Shown in pieces: positions 13,601 to 27,150 of a DNA stretch of 64,000 nucleotides. Origin of the DNA: Plantago ovata (taxonomy: Eukaryota; Streptophyta; Magnoliopsida; Lamiales; Plantaginaceae); contig CM051458.1 in NCBI GenBank assembly GCA_028274465.1, positions 82,232,085 to 82,296,084 on the forward strand, given 5' to 3'. Every line of letters starts with the position of its first letter. The stretch's first letter is position 1. Below the pieces are notes generated by a model, which did no database searches, was not told the DNA's origin, and worked only from the letters and a program-made list of their open reading frames with translations. The position numbers were made by a program, and so were the translations under genes.

Positions 13601-15626
13601 TAAAATGACCAAGTAGAATTAAAGCATGCATTACTGACCTTAAAGTTGCTTTACATTTTTTTATGCATGCGTACCCAGTGTATGATTCTACGAGCATAGA
13701 TGATCATTCTTTTTCACTTGTGTTACTTTGTATTTCACCAGAATAACTGCTATGTCTTTTTCTTGACAAGTACCCAGTTTCTGTGACTCCAAGTTATATT
13801 ATATTGATTCTGTTATCCCAATTTTATGGGACAAAGAAACATGGTTTTGAAAATGGAGCAGCACTGTAGATGTTTGAGGTCATGAGATTTATGAATTTTT
13901 TAGCTTTTGGTCATGTGACGGAACTATGTGCAAGAGACAGCGGGCAACAATATGTGCTTATTATTGAAATTAATATTTAACCTTACATCAAATATCAGCT
14001 TTGCAAGTTCTTACTTGTAGGTCATGTATATTATTTTTCCTTTCTCATCCTGATTTCTTTATCTGGCTTTTGTAGGATGCTGGCTATGAAACAATTATGA
14101 TGAATTCCAACCCCGAGACAGTATCAACTGATTATGATACCAGTGATAGATTGTACTTTGAGCCCCTCACTGTGGAGGATGTTCTCAACATCATTGACCT
14201 AGAACGCCCGGATGGCATCATTGTCCAGTTTGGAGGCCAGACACCCCTAAAATTGGCTCTTCCTATCCAGCAGTATCTAGATAAGCATAAACCCAAGACA
14301 AAAAGTGGTTCTGGATTTGTGCGCATCTGGGGCACATCACCTGATTCCATTGACGCGGCTGAGGATAGGGAGAGGTTCAATGCAATCTTGAATGAATTAC
14401 AGATTGAGCAGCCAAAAGGAGGGATTGCCAAGAGTGACAAAGACGCTCTTGCCATTGCAGCAGACATTGGTTACCCAGTTGTAGTTCGTCCTTCTTATGT
14501 TCTAGGTGGTCGAGCAATGGAGATTGTTTATAGTGATGAAAAGTTGGTGACCTATCTGGAAACTGCTGTTGAAGTGGACCCAGAGCGCCCTGTCTTGATC
14601 GACAGATACTTATCTGATGCTATTGAAATTGATGTTGATTCACTTTCTGACTTGCATGGAAATGTTGTCATTGGTGGCATCATGGAGCATGTTGAACAAG
14701 CTGGGGTTCACTCTGGTGATTCAGCTTGTATGCTTCCTACAAGAACGGTGTCAGCTTCATCTTTGGCAACTATTAGGTCCTGGACTGAAAAATTGGCAAA
14801 GAGATTGGGAGTTTGTGGTTTGATGAACTGTCAATATGCAATCACGGCTTCAGGTGACGTTTTCTTGCTCGAGGCAAATCCCCGTGCATCTCGGACAGTG
14901 CCATTCGTGTCCAAAGCAATTGGCCATCCACTGGCTAAATATGCGGCCCTTGTCATGTCAGGCAAGTCACTTGATGACCTGAACTTTACGAAAGAGGTCA
15001 TTCCAAGACATATTTCTGTTAAAGAAGCTGTCCTCCCATTTGAAAAATTCCAAGGAGCAGATGTACTTTTAGGACCTGAGATGCGCAGTACTGGAGAGGT
15101 TATGGGTATCAGCTACGAGTCTTCAATTGCCTTTGCCAAGGCACTAATAGCAGCTGGACAGAAGCCTCCACTTTCGGGAACTCTTTTCCTTAGCTTAAAC
15201 GACTTGAGCAAGCCCCATTTGGCCTCGATTGCTAAAGCTTTCCTGGGCATTGGATTCCAAATTGTTGCCACTTCTGGTACTGCTCACCTTCTTGAAATGG
15301 AAGGTATCCCAGTGGACAGAGTGTTGAAGATGCATGAAGGCAGGCCTCATGCTGGTGACATGGTTGCAAACGGCCAAATCCAGATGATGGTTATCACAAG
15401 TTCCGGCGACCAGCTCGACCAAATTGATGGACGAAAGCTAAGAAGGATGGCTCTTGCGTACAAGATTCCGATAATAACAACAGTTGCAGGAGCTTTGGCC
15501 ACAGCGGAGGCAATAAAGAGCTTGCAACACAACAAAATTGAGATGTGTGCTCTTCAGGACTATTTCTCTGAAGGGGGGAAAGAAGGTATAGAGAGTGGCA
15601 AACGGTTGCAGTCTGTTTCACCTTAA
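10646..15626 (+). CDS. CARB: Carbamoyl-phosphate synthase large chain, chloroplastic
   Basis: Three coding exons (10646-11944, 12239-12931, 14076-15626) sum to 1181 codons, giving 1180 residues, close to the plant norm of about 1187. Residues 1-80 are Ser/Thr/Lys-rich and look like a plastid transit peptide. The first synthetase half starts at about residue 84 ([20 protein letters not shown]), and the second half repeats the pattern ([19 protein letters not shown]) in exon 2. Both ATP-grasp domains are complete, including [14 protein letters not shown] and [11 protein letters not shown] in half one and [15 protein letters not shown] in half two. An MGS-like allosteric domain occupies about 1030-1150. 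With the small CARA subunit, which supplies ammonia from glutamine, it makes carbamoyl phosphate for pyrimidines and arginine in plastids. No break was found; intron 2 carries an old hAT-like insertion. Confidence 0.97.
13239..13380 (-). mobile_element. Decayed hAT-like MITE in CARB intron 2
   Basis: Read on minus, the right end begins TCAGGGGAGGAGCCAGGGG, matching the CAGGGGCGGAGCCAG class of hAT terminus seen intact at 52934. The left end (GAGGGGGGACCCAGGATTTGA) is a degenerate partner. TTCTGT lies just outside both ends, an imperfect remnant of the target duplication. A long poly-G run lies at about 13267-13281. It is non-coding. Confidence 0.5.
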
Positions 15627-15835
15627 AGTTAGACAATTTACGACAATTTTCTTTATACTTTAAAATAATAATTTGTGTTTTGTATTCTGTTGAACATCGG
15701 GTGGGTTTGTGTTTGATAGATGCTCTTTGCCATATTTATGGATGAGTTGAGCGTCCTGGTATATTTTCTTCACTCACCGTCGAAATTTTAATCTTGAAAA
15801 TAGACACTACATGTAGTTTGAAATTTTAGTTACTT
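15627..15835 (+). other. CARB 3' UTR and downstream flank
   Basis: AT-rich sequence with no reading frame, following the CARB stop codon. Poly(A)-signal-like AATAAT occurs near 15665. The end of the UTR is not defined by sequence alone. Confidence 0.4.
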
Positions 15836-15848
15836 AGCTTTAGGTTGC

Positions 15849-16363
15849 CAAATACAGATGGAACTTGTGTTTTCTGTGGTGAACAAGAGAGTGTGGAGCA
15901 CCCTTTTCTTTGCCTGCAAATGCACACAGCATATCTGGATAAAGGTAGTAAGGTACTGGACTGGTTGAAGATTCAACATCAGCCAAAGGGATGGAAAGAT
16001 GAATTAGATTGAAGTGCAGCAAAAAGTTTAAGTGTGCCTTTACAGAAACTGTGTATGCTAGTATATGGAAATGCAGGAACCAGAAGCTGTTAATATGCAA
16101 CCACTTGGTCCACGAATAGGAAAAGAAATTCAATACAGAGTAAAGATTCGAAGTCTAAAGAACCTGGTTTTAGCAAAGCACTGTTATGAGTTAGGGTGAA
16201 AAAGACTGTAAAATAGGAGTATATATATTGGATTGTTTGGTTGTATTAGTTACTTTAGAATAGTTCTGGATTTGGTATGGTGACGTTTGGATCGCCGAAT
16301 CAACGCTAGTTACGCTACTCATTTGATACTGGAATAAAGAAAGTTCTTTGGTTAAAAAAAAAA
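15849..16363 (+). mobile_element. 5'-truncated L1-type LINE insertion with target duplication
   Basis: The insert is flanked by a perfect 13-bp direct repeat, AGCTTTAGGTTGC (15836-15848 and 16364-16376), and ends in an A run just before the second copy. This is the classic product of target-primed reverse transcription. The left part encodes a zf-RVT finger-like stretch (CVFCGEQESVEHPFLC), which belongs at the C-terminal end of plant L1 ORF2. Only the 3' 515 bp of the element arrived. The frame is closed soon after the finger. The exact target duplication suggests modest age. Confidence 0.8.
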
Positions 16364-16902
16364 AGCTTTAGGTTGCAGCTATGTACAAATAAAACAACTC
16401 TTCCTTTGATAGATGTCAGACCGTAGATTGACCCCCCATGGTGCAATTTAAATACTCCCTCATCCAGCTTGTAGAATACGTATTGATTCTTGTCATACAA
16501 TGGGAAGTTGATCGTGATTCGTGATGACGTTTGACTGAAGAGCGAAAAGTTGCCGATATCTTTCACTTCAACCCATTCTCGCAGTTTACAAACGTTGATG
16601 GATTTACTCAATAATCCAATGATAACAATATGTAGGTTGCCTCCACAAGAAACTAAAAACCCTCCACGATAATCAGAAAACTTAAAAACTCGTCTAGGAG
16701 AATCATGTTTTGCGACCATCCCACGCCCCGGGCCCATAAATATCAATCTTACTAATGTTCTCTCCAGATTCGCAGGGGGTGAAGGACCAGTGGGTACGCC
16801 AACTGATCTATTTATCGTAGCCTGGCAGTTACCATGCTGCATAAGCATTTTCTGGCTAGCATAACCCCACAGACGCAGGCGCTGGAGGCAGATTAACCTC
16901 AT
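16315..16902 (-). CDS. Unassigned ORF, possibly an F-box-associated-domain fragment, C-terminus altered by a LINE
   Basis: An open frame of 195 codons. Stretches such as NFPLYDKNQYVFYKLDEGVFKLHHGG have the look of the C-terminal beta-propeller-like region of plant F-box proteins, but no F-box is present and the match is from memory. The LINE at 15849-16363 entered its 3' end. On the pre-insertion site the frame would have closed within a few residues after SCNLKL; it now reads through the LINE tail for about 15 residues. A TTCCAG acceptor lies just upstream of the first Met, so it may be the last exon of a larger or decayed gene. Confidence 0.35.
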   Translation of the reverse strand: MRLICLQRLRLWGYASQKMLMQHGNCQATINRSVGVPTGPSPPANLERTLVRLIFMGPGRGMVAKHDSPRRVFKFSDYRGGFLVSCGGNLHIVIIGLLSKSINVCKLREWVEVKDIGNFSLFSQTSSRITINFPLYDKNQYVFYKLDEGVFKLHHGGSIYGLTSIKGRVVLFVHSCNLKLFFFNQRTFFIPVSNE

Positions 16903-17590
16903 CTTTCTGGAACAAATTAAACGTTGGTCATACTTTTACAATTTACACACGAAACCCTGGTACCATTGGTCTTCTCTATTTATACTCTGTGCTATGGTTT
17001 ACATAATTGGAATTACACAATTGTGTACGCTATCAATTTTCAGGAGAATATAACATTCCAGAAATACCAAAAAAAAAACAAGTATGTAAACAAACTAGCA
17101 AGACAAATACCAATAAGGTCCAATAACTTCAATAAACTAGCAAGACAAAGGTTAACCAAGTTCGTCAACCCAATCTAATGGGTAATAACTAAAACAAACA
17201 ACATCAATGATGAGACCCTAAACAAGATCCAATGTACCTCTAAAACCGTAGAACAACATCAAACTAGGACAACACGGAGCGAAGACAACAGGAACAACAA
17301 GTTTCATTTCATAGAACAACAGAAAATCAAACTATAAATCAACCGAGAGGTGGCATGGGGGCGTCAGAATAATTCCTACATACAAACAGATCTACCACAG
17401 GCCTTGAGACATTCTCCACATGCATATGTATAACGCAAATGAGAATGTTCTTACAAGGAACCATGCTAGTAGATGTCTTTTAGGCAAGAATTATCCACGA
17501 AACGAGTGGTGAAGTCAGAAAACTGCACGCATACAGATGGTGGTGGACTTGGCTCTTCAAGTTTGGTGATACATGTAACATACAATCATT
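16903..17590. other. Intergenic, downstream of the PUF gene
   Basis: No gene found. It contains a short diverged direct repeat (AACTAGCAAGACAAA at about 17094 and 17136). The part next to 17590 probably includes the 3' UTR of the PUF gene. Confidence 0.45.
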
Positions 17591-20500
17591 TCATATACGT
17601 TGAGCGCTGCCCTTTGTAGCAGCTAGGACTCTGTTTCCATGGGGATGGCTTTGCAAGCATGGAGAGAGACTACGAATGAGGTTTACCAAGTCACGGTGGA
17701 GTCCATCCTGCAAAGGGAACATAAGGGGATGTCAGTGTATGCACCTAACCCATACAATAGAGTGCTCACTTAATTTCTGCAATACATGTATACTTTTTTT
17801 CTTCTAAGGGTCACGTACCGTGGAGACCTTCAATGCAGTTTGTGCAACAAAGTTCCCGAAAGGATCTTGAAGAACCCTCAAGAAATTCTGATCATTCATG
17901 ATCTCGATAATTATCTGGGCTTGTTGAGCTCCTTGGGTTTCTCTCAGGCATTGTTCAACCACATTGCTGGCATGCTTGTTCATCGAGAGAGAAGCGTAGT
18001 TTCCCTTTAACTGGGATAGTATTTCTGCAGTTACATGCGGTATCCGCAGTTTGTTCACCAAGAGTGACACCACATAATTCCTAATATACACACAAGATTA
18101 AAAAGATGATCAAACATCGCCCTTTATGATAGATCTACAGAAGGATGATACTATTATCTAAACCTGTTCTACACACAACATAGATTTGCACACAAATTAA
18201 CACATGCGAATTAAATGGATGAAAATCTAAGTAATAGCTTTATCAGAACCCTTACCCATAAGAATGTTCAGACAAAACAAGTGCATTTGCCGCTAACTCT
18301 GCCAAAATGCGATCTCGGTGTTCTCCAAGGGTACACTGTGCACATAGCTGTAGTACATGACATCCATTTTTATCCATAGCCAACTTAACACAATTGTCAG
18401 CCAGCACACACTGGATATCCTGAAAAATAGATTATACTCGAACATTATGCCCATGAAAACTAAGATAAAAAAGAAACTGTCATAGTGTCAGGATCCAGCA
18501 TGCGTAGGATATGCTGACAGTCCTCCAACATTATGCTGAAGGAGACTAACCTAAAATAATTGAATCAATAAAAATGTAGCCTTATTCTTTCTTTCTTTTT
18601 TTCCTTGACAAAATACAAGAAAAATTAATTTGCTGATGGCCAAAGAAAACTAGGTAGAAAACCTGAATCAATGAAGTGAAAGAACTCAACAATGTAGCTG
18701 TGTCTTTCTTTAATATATAAAAGATACAAGAAATACTAATTTGTTAATGAGACCCATCAATATGACTAGATAAAAATAACCTGGTGATATCATAGTAATT
18801 AAATATTGAAACCAGGGACATTATAAATGGTCACTTTCATAGGTATACCAACTAGTAACTACCATCGGAAAAAAAAATGAGACGGTAAAAATAGATGCAA
18901 TGAAGCAACTTAGTATATTAAGTATATAAGAAAACATAAGAAAACATGTAATTTATACAAATTATTGTAGACCTGCTATATCTCAAGTACCTTGGTCTCT
19001 TCACTAGAAAAAACGATCAAGCATTGCTTAATAACATGATGACTGTTCAAGCCTTTTGAGAGATTAATTGTGTGGTCTTTTAGAACACGCAATGCTTCAC
19101 ATTTCTGCCAAGGGGTAGTAAGATGCTCCAGCATTTTCTGAACAGCTCTAGTTCTGTAACAAATTGAGAAGAGAAAAGAAAACAGATCTTTTTAACTCTT
19201 TTTTTTAGCAACATTTACTTCAATTTATATATATTAAAAAAAAAACTTCTAAAATATCACTCCGAATAAACAAATAAAAGTAGCTTTGTGTAAATCCACT
19301 TATCTAAGTATTAGTAAAAAAAGATTTCAGCTTGGATGGACACTAAAACTTGATATACCAATTATACCCTCCTAGAAACCAACACAAAAGAAACACAAAG
19401 GGGTACGGTAAAATGAAGCCTGCAATTAAGATGCATGACGTAGGTGAATGCACCAGTTAAAACTTAAAAGATAAAAGAGCAAGGTACCTACATGCACAAA
19501 GAACAAAGAAAAAGAATTGTATACTCTTCATCTTCCTCAACCTCTCTCTACTACTACTTTTTCCCGACCTCTTGGTCTATTTAATCCTAGCTTTACTGAA
19601 CCGATTTTCCTGCCATTGCTTTATATCTATAGTCTACGCTACAAACCAGTACCTATTGTCAGTATATGTTACCACATGAAGTCTCACATTCTAGTTCACT
19701 AATTAGACAAACCCCAGATAGTTGCTGCAATTCAGTACGTAGTAGGCATTTGCTGCTCTTTAGTACTGTATGACTAATTAAGGAACAAGAATTGTTTGTT
19801 TAAATGCTTTTGCAGAACATGTTCCCAAAAATATATATATAAATAATTGAGCATACCCCTTTGTATGACACATCAAGGCAAGCAAACAAATAGAAGTGAG
19901 CATTTATATAATACATCATTCCAAATAAACAAATAGAATTGAGCATACCCCAGGTGATTCTCGCAAATAGCTAGAAGCCTTCTTTCATCACCTAAAACAC
20001 AGGAGAGCAGACGATCCATCTGGTGTTCATTGCATATACTGAAAAAATTCTGAATAAAAGTATTTCCGTCCTGATCCACCATTAAATCCGGAACGCAATC
20101 CTTGATCTCACAAAATATCTCATGGATTACTACAGAGCTCCGCACTGACAATCTTTGATTCAACAATGAAATCCTGGCCAACGATGCAGAGTCCAACCGT
20201 GCAAATCTTGGCTTCCTCCTTAAATCATTGTTTAGATAACCAGAGGGGTACCTCACATTCAGACAGTTTCCACTCCCATAAGAAGGATAGGAGACATTCG
20301 GCTTCAAATTTAGATGGGTTTCTTTCCCATAAGAGGGATAGGAGACATTAGGCCTCAAATTCAGATGGGCTCCACTCCCATAACAAGGATAGGAGACATT
20401 CGGCCTCAAATTCAGATGGGCTTCATTCCCGTAAGAGGGATAGGAGACATTTGGGTATGCGTGAGGCACACCATTTGAATTCCTACCCAGGAAACTACCC

Positions 20501-21036
20501 TTTTCCATACCACCAGACACATTGAAATAGTTGAGCTGGCCAGTAGCTTGATGATTTTGAGGTAGAGCAGGGGCCCTCATCCTCAACCCATAAAACTCCG
20601 ACATCCTCATCCGATACATTTCTGACTGGTCAGGCAGGTTAGTATTTGGAGAGTTATAGCTTGTGCTAAAACCTCCAGTAGCACTGGCATTAATGAATGC
20701 AGGTGTGGCACGTGAAGCGCTTCCAATTTCAAGCAGGGCAAACCTTGATAAGATGTCTCGCTCACCGCTAAGCCTCTGAAAAGCACCCGCATTCGGTGAG
20801 CTCACCGGAGCAAAATACCCTGGATTCGGGTTACTAGAGCTGAACATGGCCATGGTTGCACCATGAACAAAGCTCTTGCCGCCGTTCTTGACAGACGGGT
20901 CGGAAATCTGACATTTAATTCTTGTTGCATCATCAACAAAGCTACCGCCGCCGTTCTTGTCAGACGGATTGGAAATCTGACATTTAATTCTCGTTGCATC
21001 ATCAACAAAGCTACCGCCGCCGTTAATTTTCTCCAT
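17591..21036 (-). CDS. Pumilio/PUF-domain RNA-binding protein
   Basis: Exons 21036-19949, 19153-18991, 18419-18256, 18080-17819 and 17707-17591 sum to 598 codons (597 residues). The C-terminal 280 residues hold eight PUF repeats. Their recognition cores can be read in order: DGNTFIQNF, HLGTRAVQKM, LNSHHVIKQC, KNGCHVLQLC, SYGNYVVSLL, KHASNVVEQC, PFGNFVAQTA and PHGNRVLAAT. PUF proteins bind 3' UTRs of mRNAs and repress or stabilise them. The N-terminal half is low complexity and carries two tandem arrays: a 23-residue unit starting GGGSFVDDATRIKCQIS (two good copies plus one worn, residues about 5-73), and four copies of a 17-residue PNVSYPSYG...HLNLR unit. Met at 21036 was preferred over an in-frame Met at 21081. 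An AGGGTTTAATA telo-box-like motif lies upstream. It resembles the Arabidopsis APUM7/8/12 group more than the canonical APUM1-6 group, by inference only. Confidence 0.92.
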
Positions 21037-21089
21037 GTTTTGTGTGTTGTAACTGATTTTGAGAAATAAATTCAGAAACAAAAAGGAAG

Positions 21090-22860
<1,771 letters not shown>

Positions 22861-22862
22861 CC

Positions 22863-24274
22863 TCATTCACAATCAGCATCAAATGAATTGGACAACATGA
22901 CGTAGCCACCAGAATTATTAGGATCTACTGCAACAAGCCTTGTGAAAATACTATGAGACAACTCTAGCCGATCATGGAGAACGCAAGCATTGAGCATAGC
23001 ACCCCAGACATAACTATTAGGCTTGCAATGCTTCGGGCTGACCACAGAAAGCACATCTTCAGTATCACCAGACCGAGCTAAGAAATCAATGTAGCAGGGT
23101 ATAATGTTCCAATCTAATTGATACGTGATTGTTTCCTTGCATCTCATGAAAGCAGAGTGGCTACATGTATATAAAAAAGCAAGGAACGATCTGGATTCAG
23201 AAATAGATTATACTCTTGCATCTTACCGAAAAGAATCAAAGCCTCGGCCCCTTTGCCATTTATAACAAGAACCACTATCATTGCATTAAATGGAGTAACA
23301 TTTTTCTTGCTTATCTTGTCATAAATCTCAAACGCTCTATCCAAACTCCCACATTTAGAATACATATCTACAAGTGCGGTGGCAAGATTTACGACAATCC
23401 ATATGCCAAGTTCGCACAAACTGAGAGAACACTCACCGTATTGACTCGGTTGGGGTGAAAATGATATTTTCCAGCATCAATTTTGTAAATACTAAAGAGC
23501 TTCCAAATTGTAACCATTTTGAACATATGCTCCAATCATGGCATTCCAAGAAAGAATGTTCACTTTCCCTCTATTAGAAATTTCATCAAATGCTTCCTTG
23601 CTCTTCTCCACTTTTCCCCAATCCATTATACAAATACACGAGTACAATAGTCACACAGTCACCCTTGTTGCAGTTTGCAAATAGATACGCACATTTCTCA
23701 ACATCTAGACTGCCTTCAAGGCTTGAACAAGCTGATAAAACACTACCCATAGATAGTACTATCATTCCGCGGAACTCGGGCCTCTTCTCCAACCATCATC
23801 ATAAACAACTTCAACCCTTGTTCATCCAATCCAACTCGAGCATACCGAGAAATCAAAAACTCCAACAAGTGAAATTCCTTCTCTCAGGCATTTCATCAAA
23901 CACCTTCCCTTCCCCGCAGAAACCCAATCCTTCACATAATCCATTAGATTCACACAGATAAAACCTAAATTGACAGCATAACAATGAACCTGATTCAGAC
24001 AACTCATAAATGAAAATGTGAGCTCATTATATTAGGTAAAAGTGTATTCATGAGCTAATCATCAAAAACGTAAAAACGGCCCATTGAAAAGACCGTCTTC
24101 TTCAGCTAACACTCGGATGATCGGGTTGAAAGGGTAACTGACCGATGAGATTTGTTCTGGTGTGAATTGATGGTGAGGAATTCGCATTTGGTGGAGGTGA
24201 GATAAAATGATAGATGAGGAAATGTCTCCGATTGAATCATTCAACAACATGGAGGATTCAATTTGCGGTGGCAC
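22863..24274 (-). pseudogene. Decayed pentatricopeptide-repeat (PPR) protein gene
   Basis: Four or five consecutive minus-strand frames carry PPR sequence in gene order, but no single frame runs through. Pieces: residues like IILSHLHQMRIPH (24274-24062), LNQVHCYAVNLGF (24007 onward), SVLSACSSLEGSLDVEKC (23750-23650), LATALVDMYSKCGSLDRAFEIYDKI (23400-23300), and YVWGAMLNACVLHDRLELS followed by FTRLVAVDPNNSGGYVMLSN (23010-22870). The last is the E-type C-terminal block of PLS-class organelle RNA-editing PPR proteins. Repeated frame shifts and early stops indicate a pseudogene; there is no sign of introns that would explain them. Confidence 0.8.
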
Positions 24275-24559
24275 ACTCTGGAATTGTGGCTGATGTAAGG
24301 GCTGGGTGAATGTGGTGAATTACTCTACGAATTGGCAATCCAAGTCCTAGATTCTAGATTCTGTTCCCAATTTGATTTATAGATGTAAACTTTAATTATT
24401 AATTAATCCTAATTCTTTTTAAGAAAAGATATATATTAATACCTCGGAAAAATTTATTCATCACGATTGTCAAATGGCAACACATCCAAACCATCCCTAT
24501 CACACGTAGCATTATAAGCTAACAAATATGCTATTTTATTACAAACTCTTGGAATAAAA

Positions 24560-26890
24560 GAAAAAAGTAATAGAAGAATTTGCTAGTTATTTATTGTCCC
24601 CCACCAGACTACCTATTGGAGAAAAAGAAATAGTCCGTGCCGACAATCTATGCACCAACGTATTGTATTCCAACTGAGTCTGGATAGAGTGGCTCCATAA
24701 CTTTTAGCAAACATACAACATTCCTTCAAGGCCAATGCTTGTGCAGCTTATGGTTCCTGGACATACAAATGAATTCGTTGCCTCCCAGCTTTTATAGGAG
24801 ATGTAACATCTCGAGGCACACATCAGAGCTTTATTCCCTGCCCTACACGTAGTGTTGCATCGGTATTGACTTAATAATGCTCGTTCCCGGAGCCCTTCAC
24901 TGCTACATAGTAGGCCTCCGCCTCCATGTATCTCTACAAATACTACACAATACCAAGAACGTTGATCACAACCACTTGCAACCTAATCTAGCTACTATAA
25001 AAAAACAACCTGAATAAAAAAGCTATAGTTAAAACTTGGTACAAAATTCAAAACCTATACAGCTTAATAATATCAACTTATCTCTATTTGGCTTCAAAGT
25101 TGTATCGGTTTCTTCAAGTCTTCATTCATTTTTATACTAGTTGTGGTCATCCAGATATGTATGGAATGAATCCTAAAGTCTTCATGATTGTCTTGTATGA
25201 ATAGACTTCGAACAACTTGCAATCTCTTGATCAAAACAAATCTTTCTTCTTACTTGTTTAACAAGGATAGGAACTCCTAAGACCAAGTAACTATCACACG
25301 CCATTAGAAGCTCTTACCCTGTTAAACTCTTCCACGTCCAGTGAACACATTCTCCTGATTGATATGGTATTTAGAACGGCTTCCAGATATTTATAGGATT
25401 TGAACTTAACTTGACTCTCTTGATTTCAACCTTATCCTCATAGCTTATTCTTCATTATTCTGCACACAAATAACAATCACATCTATAGAACTAATTAAAT
25501 TACTGAATAAAAGACAAAATCATTTAACAATAAATACAAAAATATCTAAGTGCAGTATTCAATGTTGCCATAACATTCCCATCAACATTGCTCACAACTG
25601 CACTTTCATGGTCAGACCAATTCCATGGATAAGTTGAATATGTAAAGAGCACATTATTAGGAATAGTTGAGTGTAAAGTCCAAGCTCATCTTGCAAAATG
25701 ACAATATTTGAAAACATGCATCACATACTCGACTCCACACTTGCAAAGAAGACAGGCAGCATCAAGCAACAACCTCTTTTGACTCAAAGCATGGAAAATC
25801 AGTAAAGCCTCATTAAGAAGATGCCACAAGAAAATTTTATTTGGCACCCCTAACTGTCAAACCCAATTCCAGTTTAAGCCACAAAACACTGCTACTGCTA
25901 CCATCATGCAACTGAAACATATGAGTAGCAAGATTATGTGCTAAATAATAAGCCGAGTGCACCGAAAAATACCATCCTTTGAATAATGCCAAATATGGAT
26001 GTCATCTCTATCTTAAGGAGGAATAGGAATATGTAAAACGACTTTAGCATCCCTTCCAAAAAAAGAGATGATGCAGTTCAACGTCCCACCCAAGACCGTC
26101 AACACGCAACAACTCAACAACTTTTGTACACCCATATCCAAAAAATTCAGAGTAACCAGAGGAAATCCATTCTCCCTAGGAATCCAACTATTCGTCCACA
26201 CCTCTATATATAGCACAACCATTCCCACCCACCACCTAACATCTTGTTTCACCAACTCCAAAGCTACACACATACTCTTCCAAGTAACAGATGAATTAGC
26301 TCTAGGAACCGTCTAAAAACACATCACACTTAGGAAAGTATTTAGCTTTTAAAACTCAACTCAAAAGGGGCTTAGGAAATTGTATCACCCTCCAAATTTG
26401 TTGTCCTAACATTGCTAGATTAAACAACCTTAACTCCCTAACACCCATTCCACCATCATCTTGCTATCACAAAGCTTTTGCCAAGCCAATGAATCTTCTT
26501 ATTAGCCCCATCACCCCACCAAAACCTCCCAATAATAGATGCAATTTATCGCAACAAATAGTCAGGCAACTTGAAGCAACTCATAAAATAAGTCGGAATA
26601 GCTTCTAAAAGCTTATTCTCATACCCCTCGACCCTGCTCCAAACACTCTCACGAAGCCAACTAAACACTACTCTCTTAGACCAACACATCTTCGTAGGGA
26701 GCCCCAAATATTTCTCATGTTTAGCAACCACTCAAACTCGAAGAACACCCCTCACCTCCTCCACCCGCTCACTCCTCACATTTTTACTGAAAACGACTGT
26801 AGACTTTTCCAGATTAATCTCCTGACCTGACACAAGACCATACCTATGCAACAACAACAAAATTTCCATAGCTGCCTCAATAGAATTTCG
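24560..26890 (-). mobile_element. Decayed L1-type LINE, 3' part of ORF2
   Basis: Reading leftward on minus are: the C-terminal reverse-transcriptase block (KYLGLPTKM, SWLRESVW, AIPTYFMSCFKLP at 26730-26546); a zf-RVT region (GVPNKIFLWH, then cysteines near 25850-25740); and an RNase H remnant (NTDATLRVGQGI near 24860, AAQALALKECCMFAKSYG near 24720). The region about 25000-25500 does not fit and is probably a later insertion. Many frame breaks; the 5' part of the element is absent. Confidence 0.75.
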
Positions 26891-26940
26891 GTGTTAAACT
26901 TACCTTACATGTGGGACGGGTGGAATAAAAGAAGCATGTG

Positions 26941-27150
26941 ACAAAGTTCCAAGACTCCTTCGTCAGATTCTAGATAGCCAAAGTTGATGCTTTATTCAAA
27001 ACCTACGAGGCAAAGTTTTAGGAGTTTTAATTAGATTCCAACGAAAGTCATTCGTCAAAGGAGGATAAAAATCTCACCGATACAAAGTTCCAGGATTTCT
27101 TCATCAATACCGGCCAACCAAAGTTGATGTTTCATTCAAAACCAACTCAA
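26941..27150. repeat. Imperfect direct repeat, spacing about 141 bp
   Basis: ACAAAGTTCCA...CTTC.TCA...CCAAAGTTGATG.TT.ATTCAAAACC occurs at 26941-27004 and again at 27082-27143 with scattered differences. It lies just outside the LINE edge. Its nature is unknown. Confidence 0.55.
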
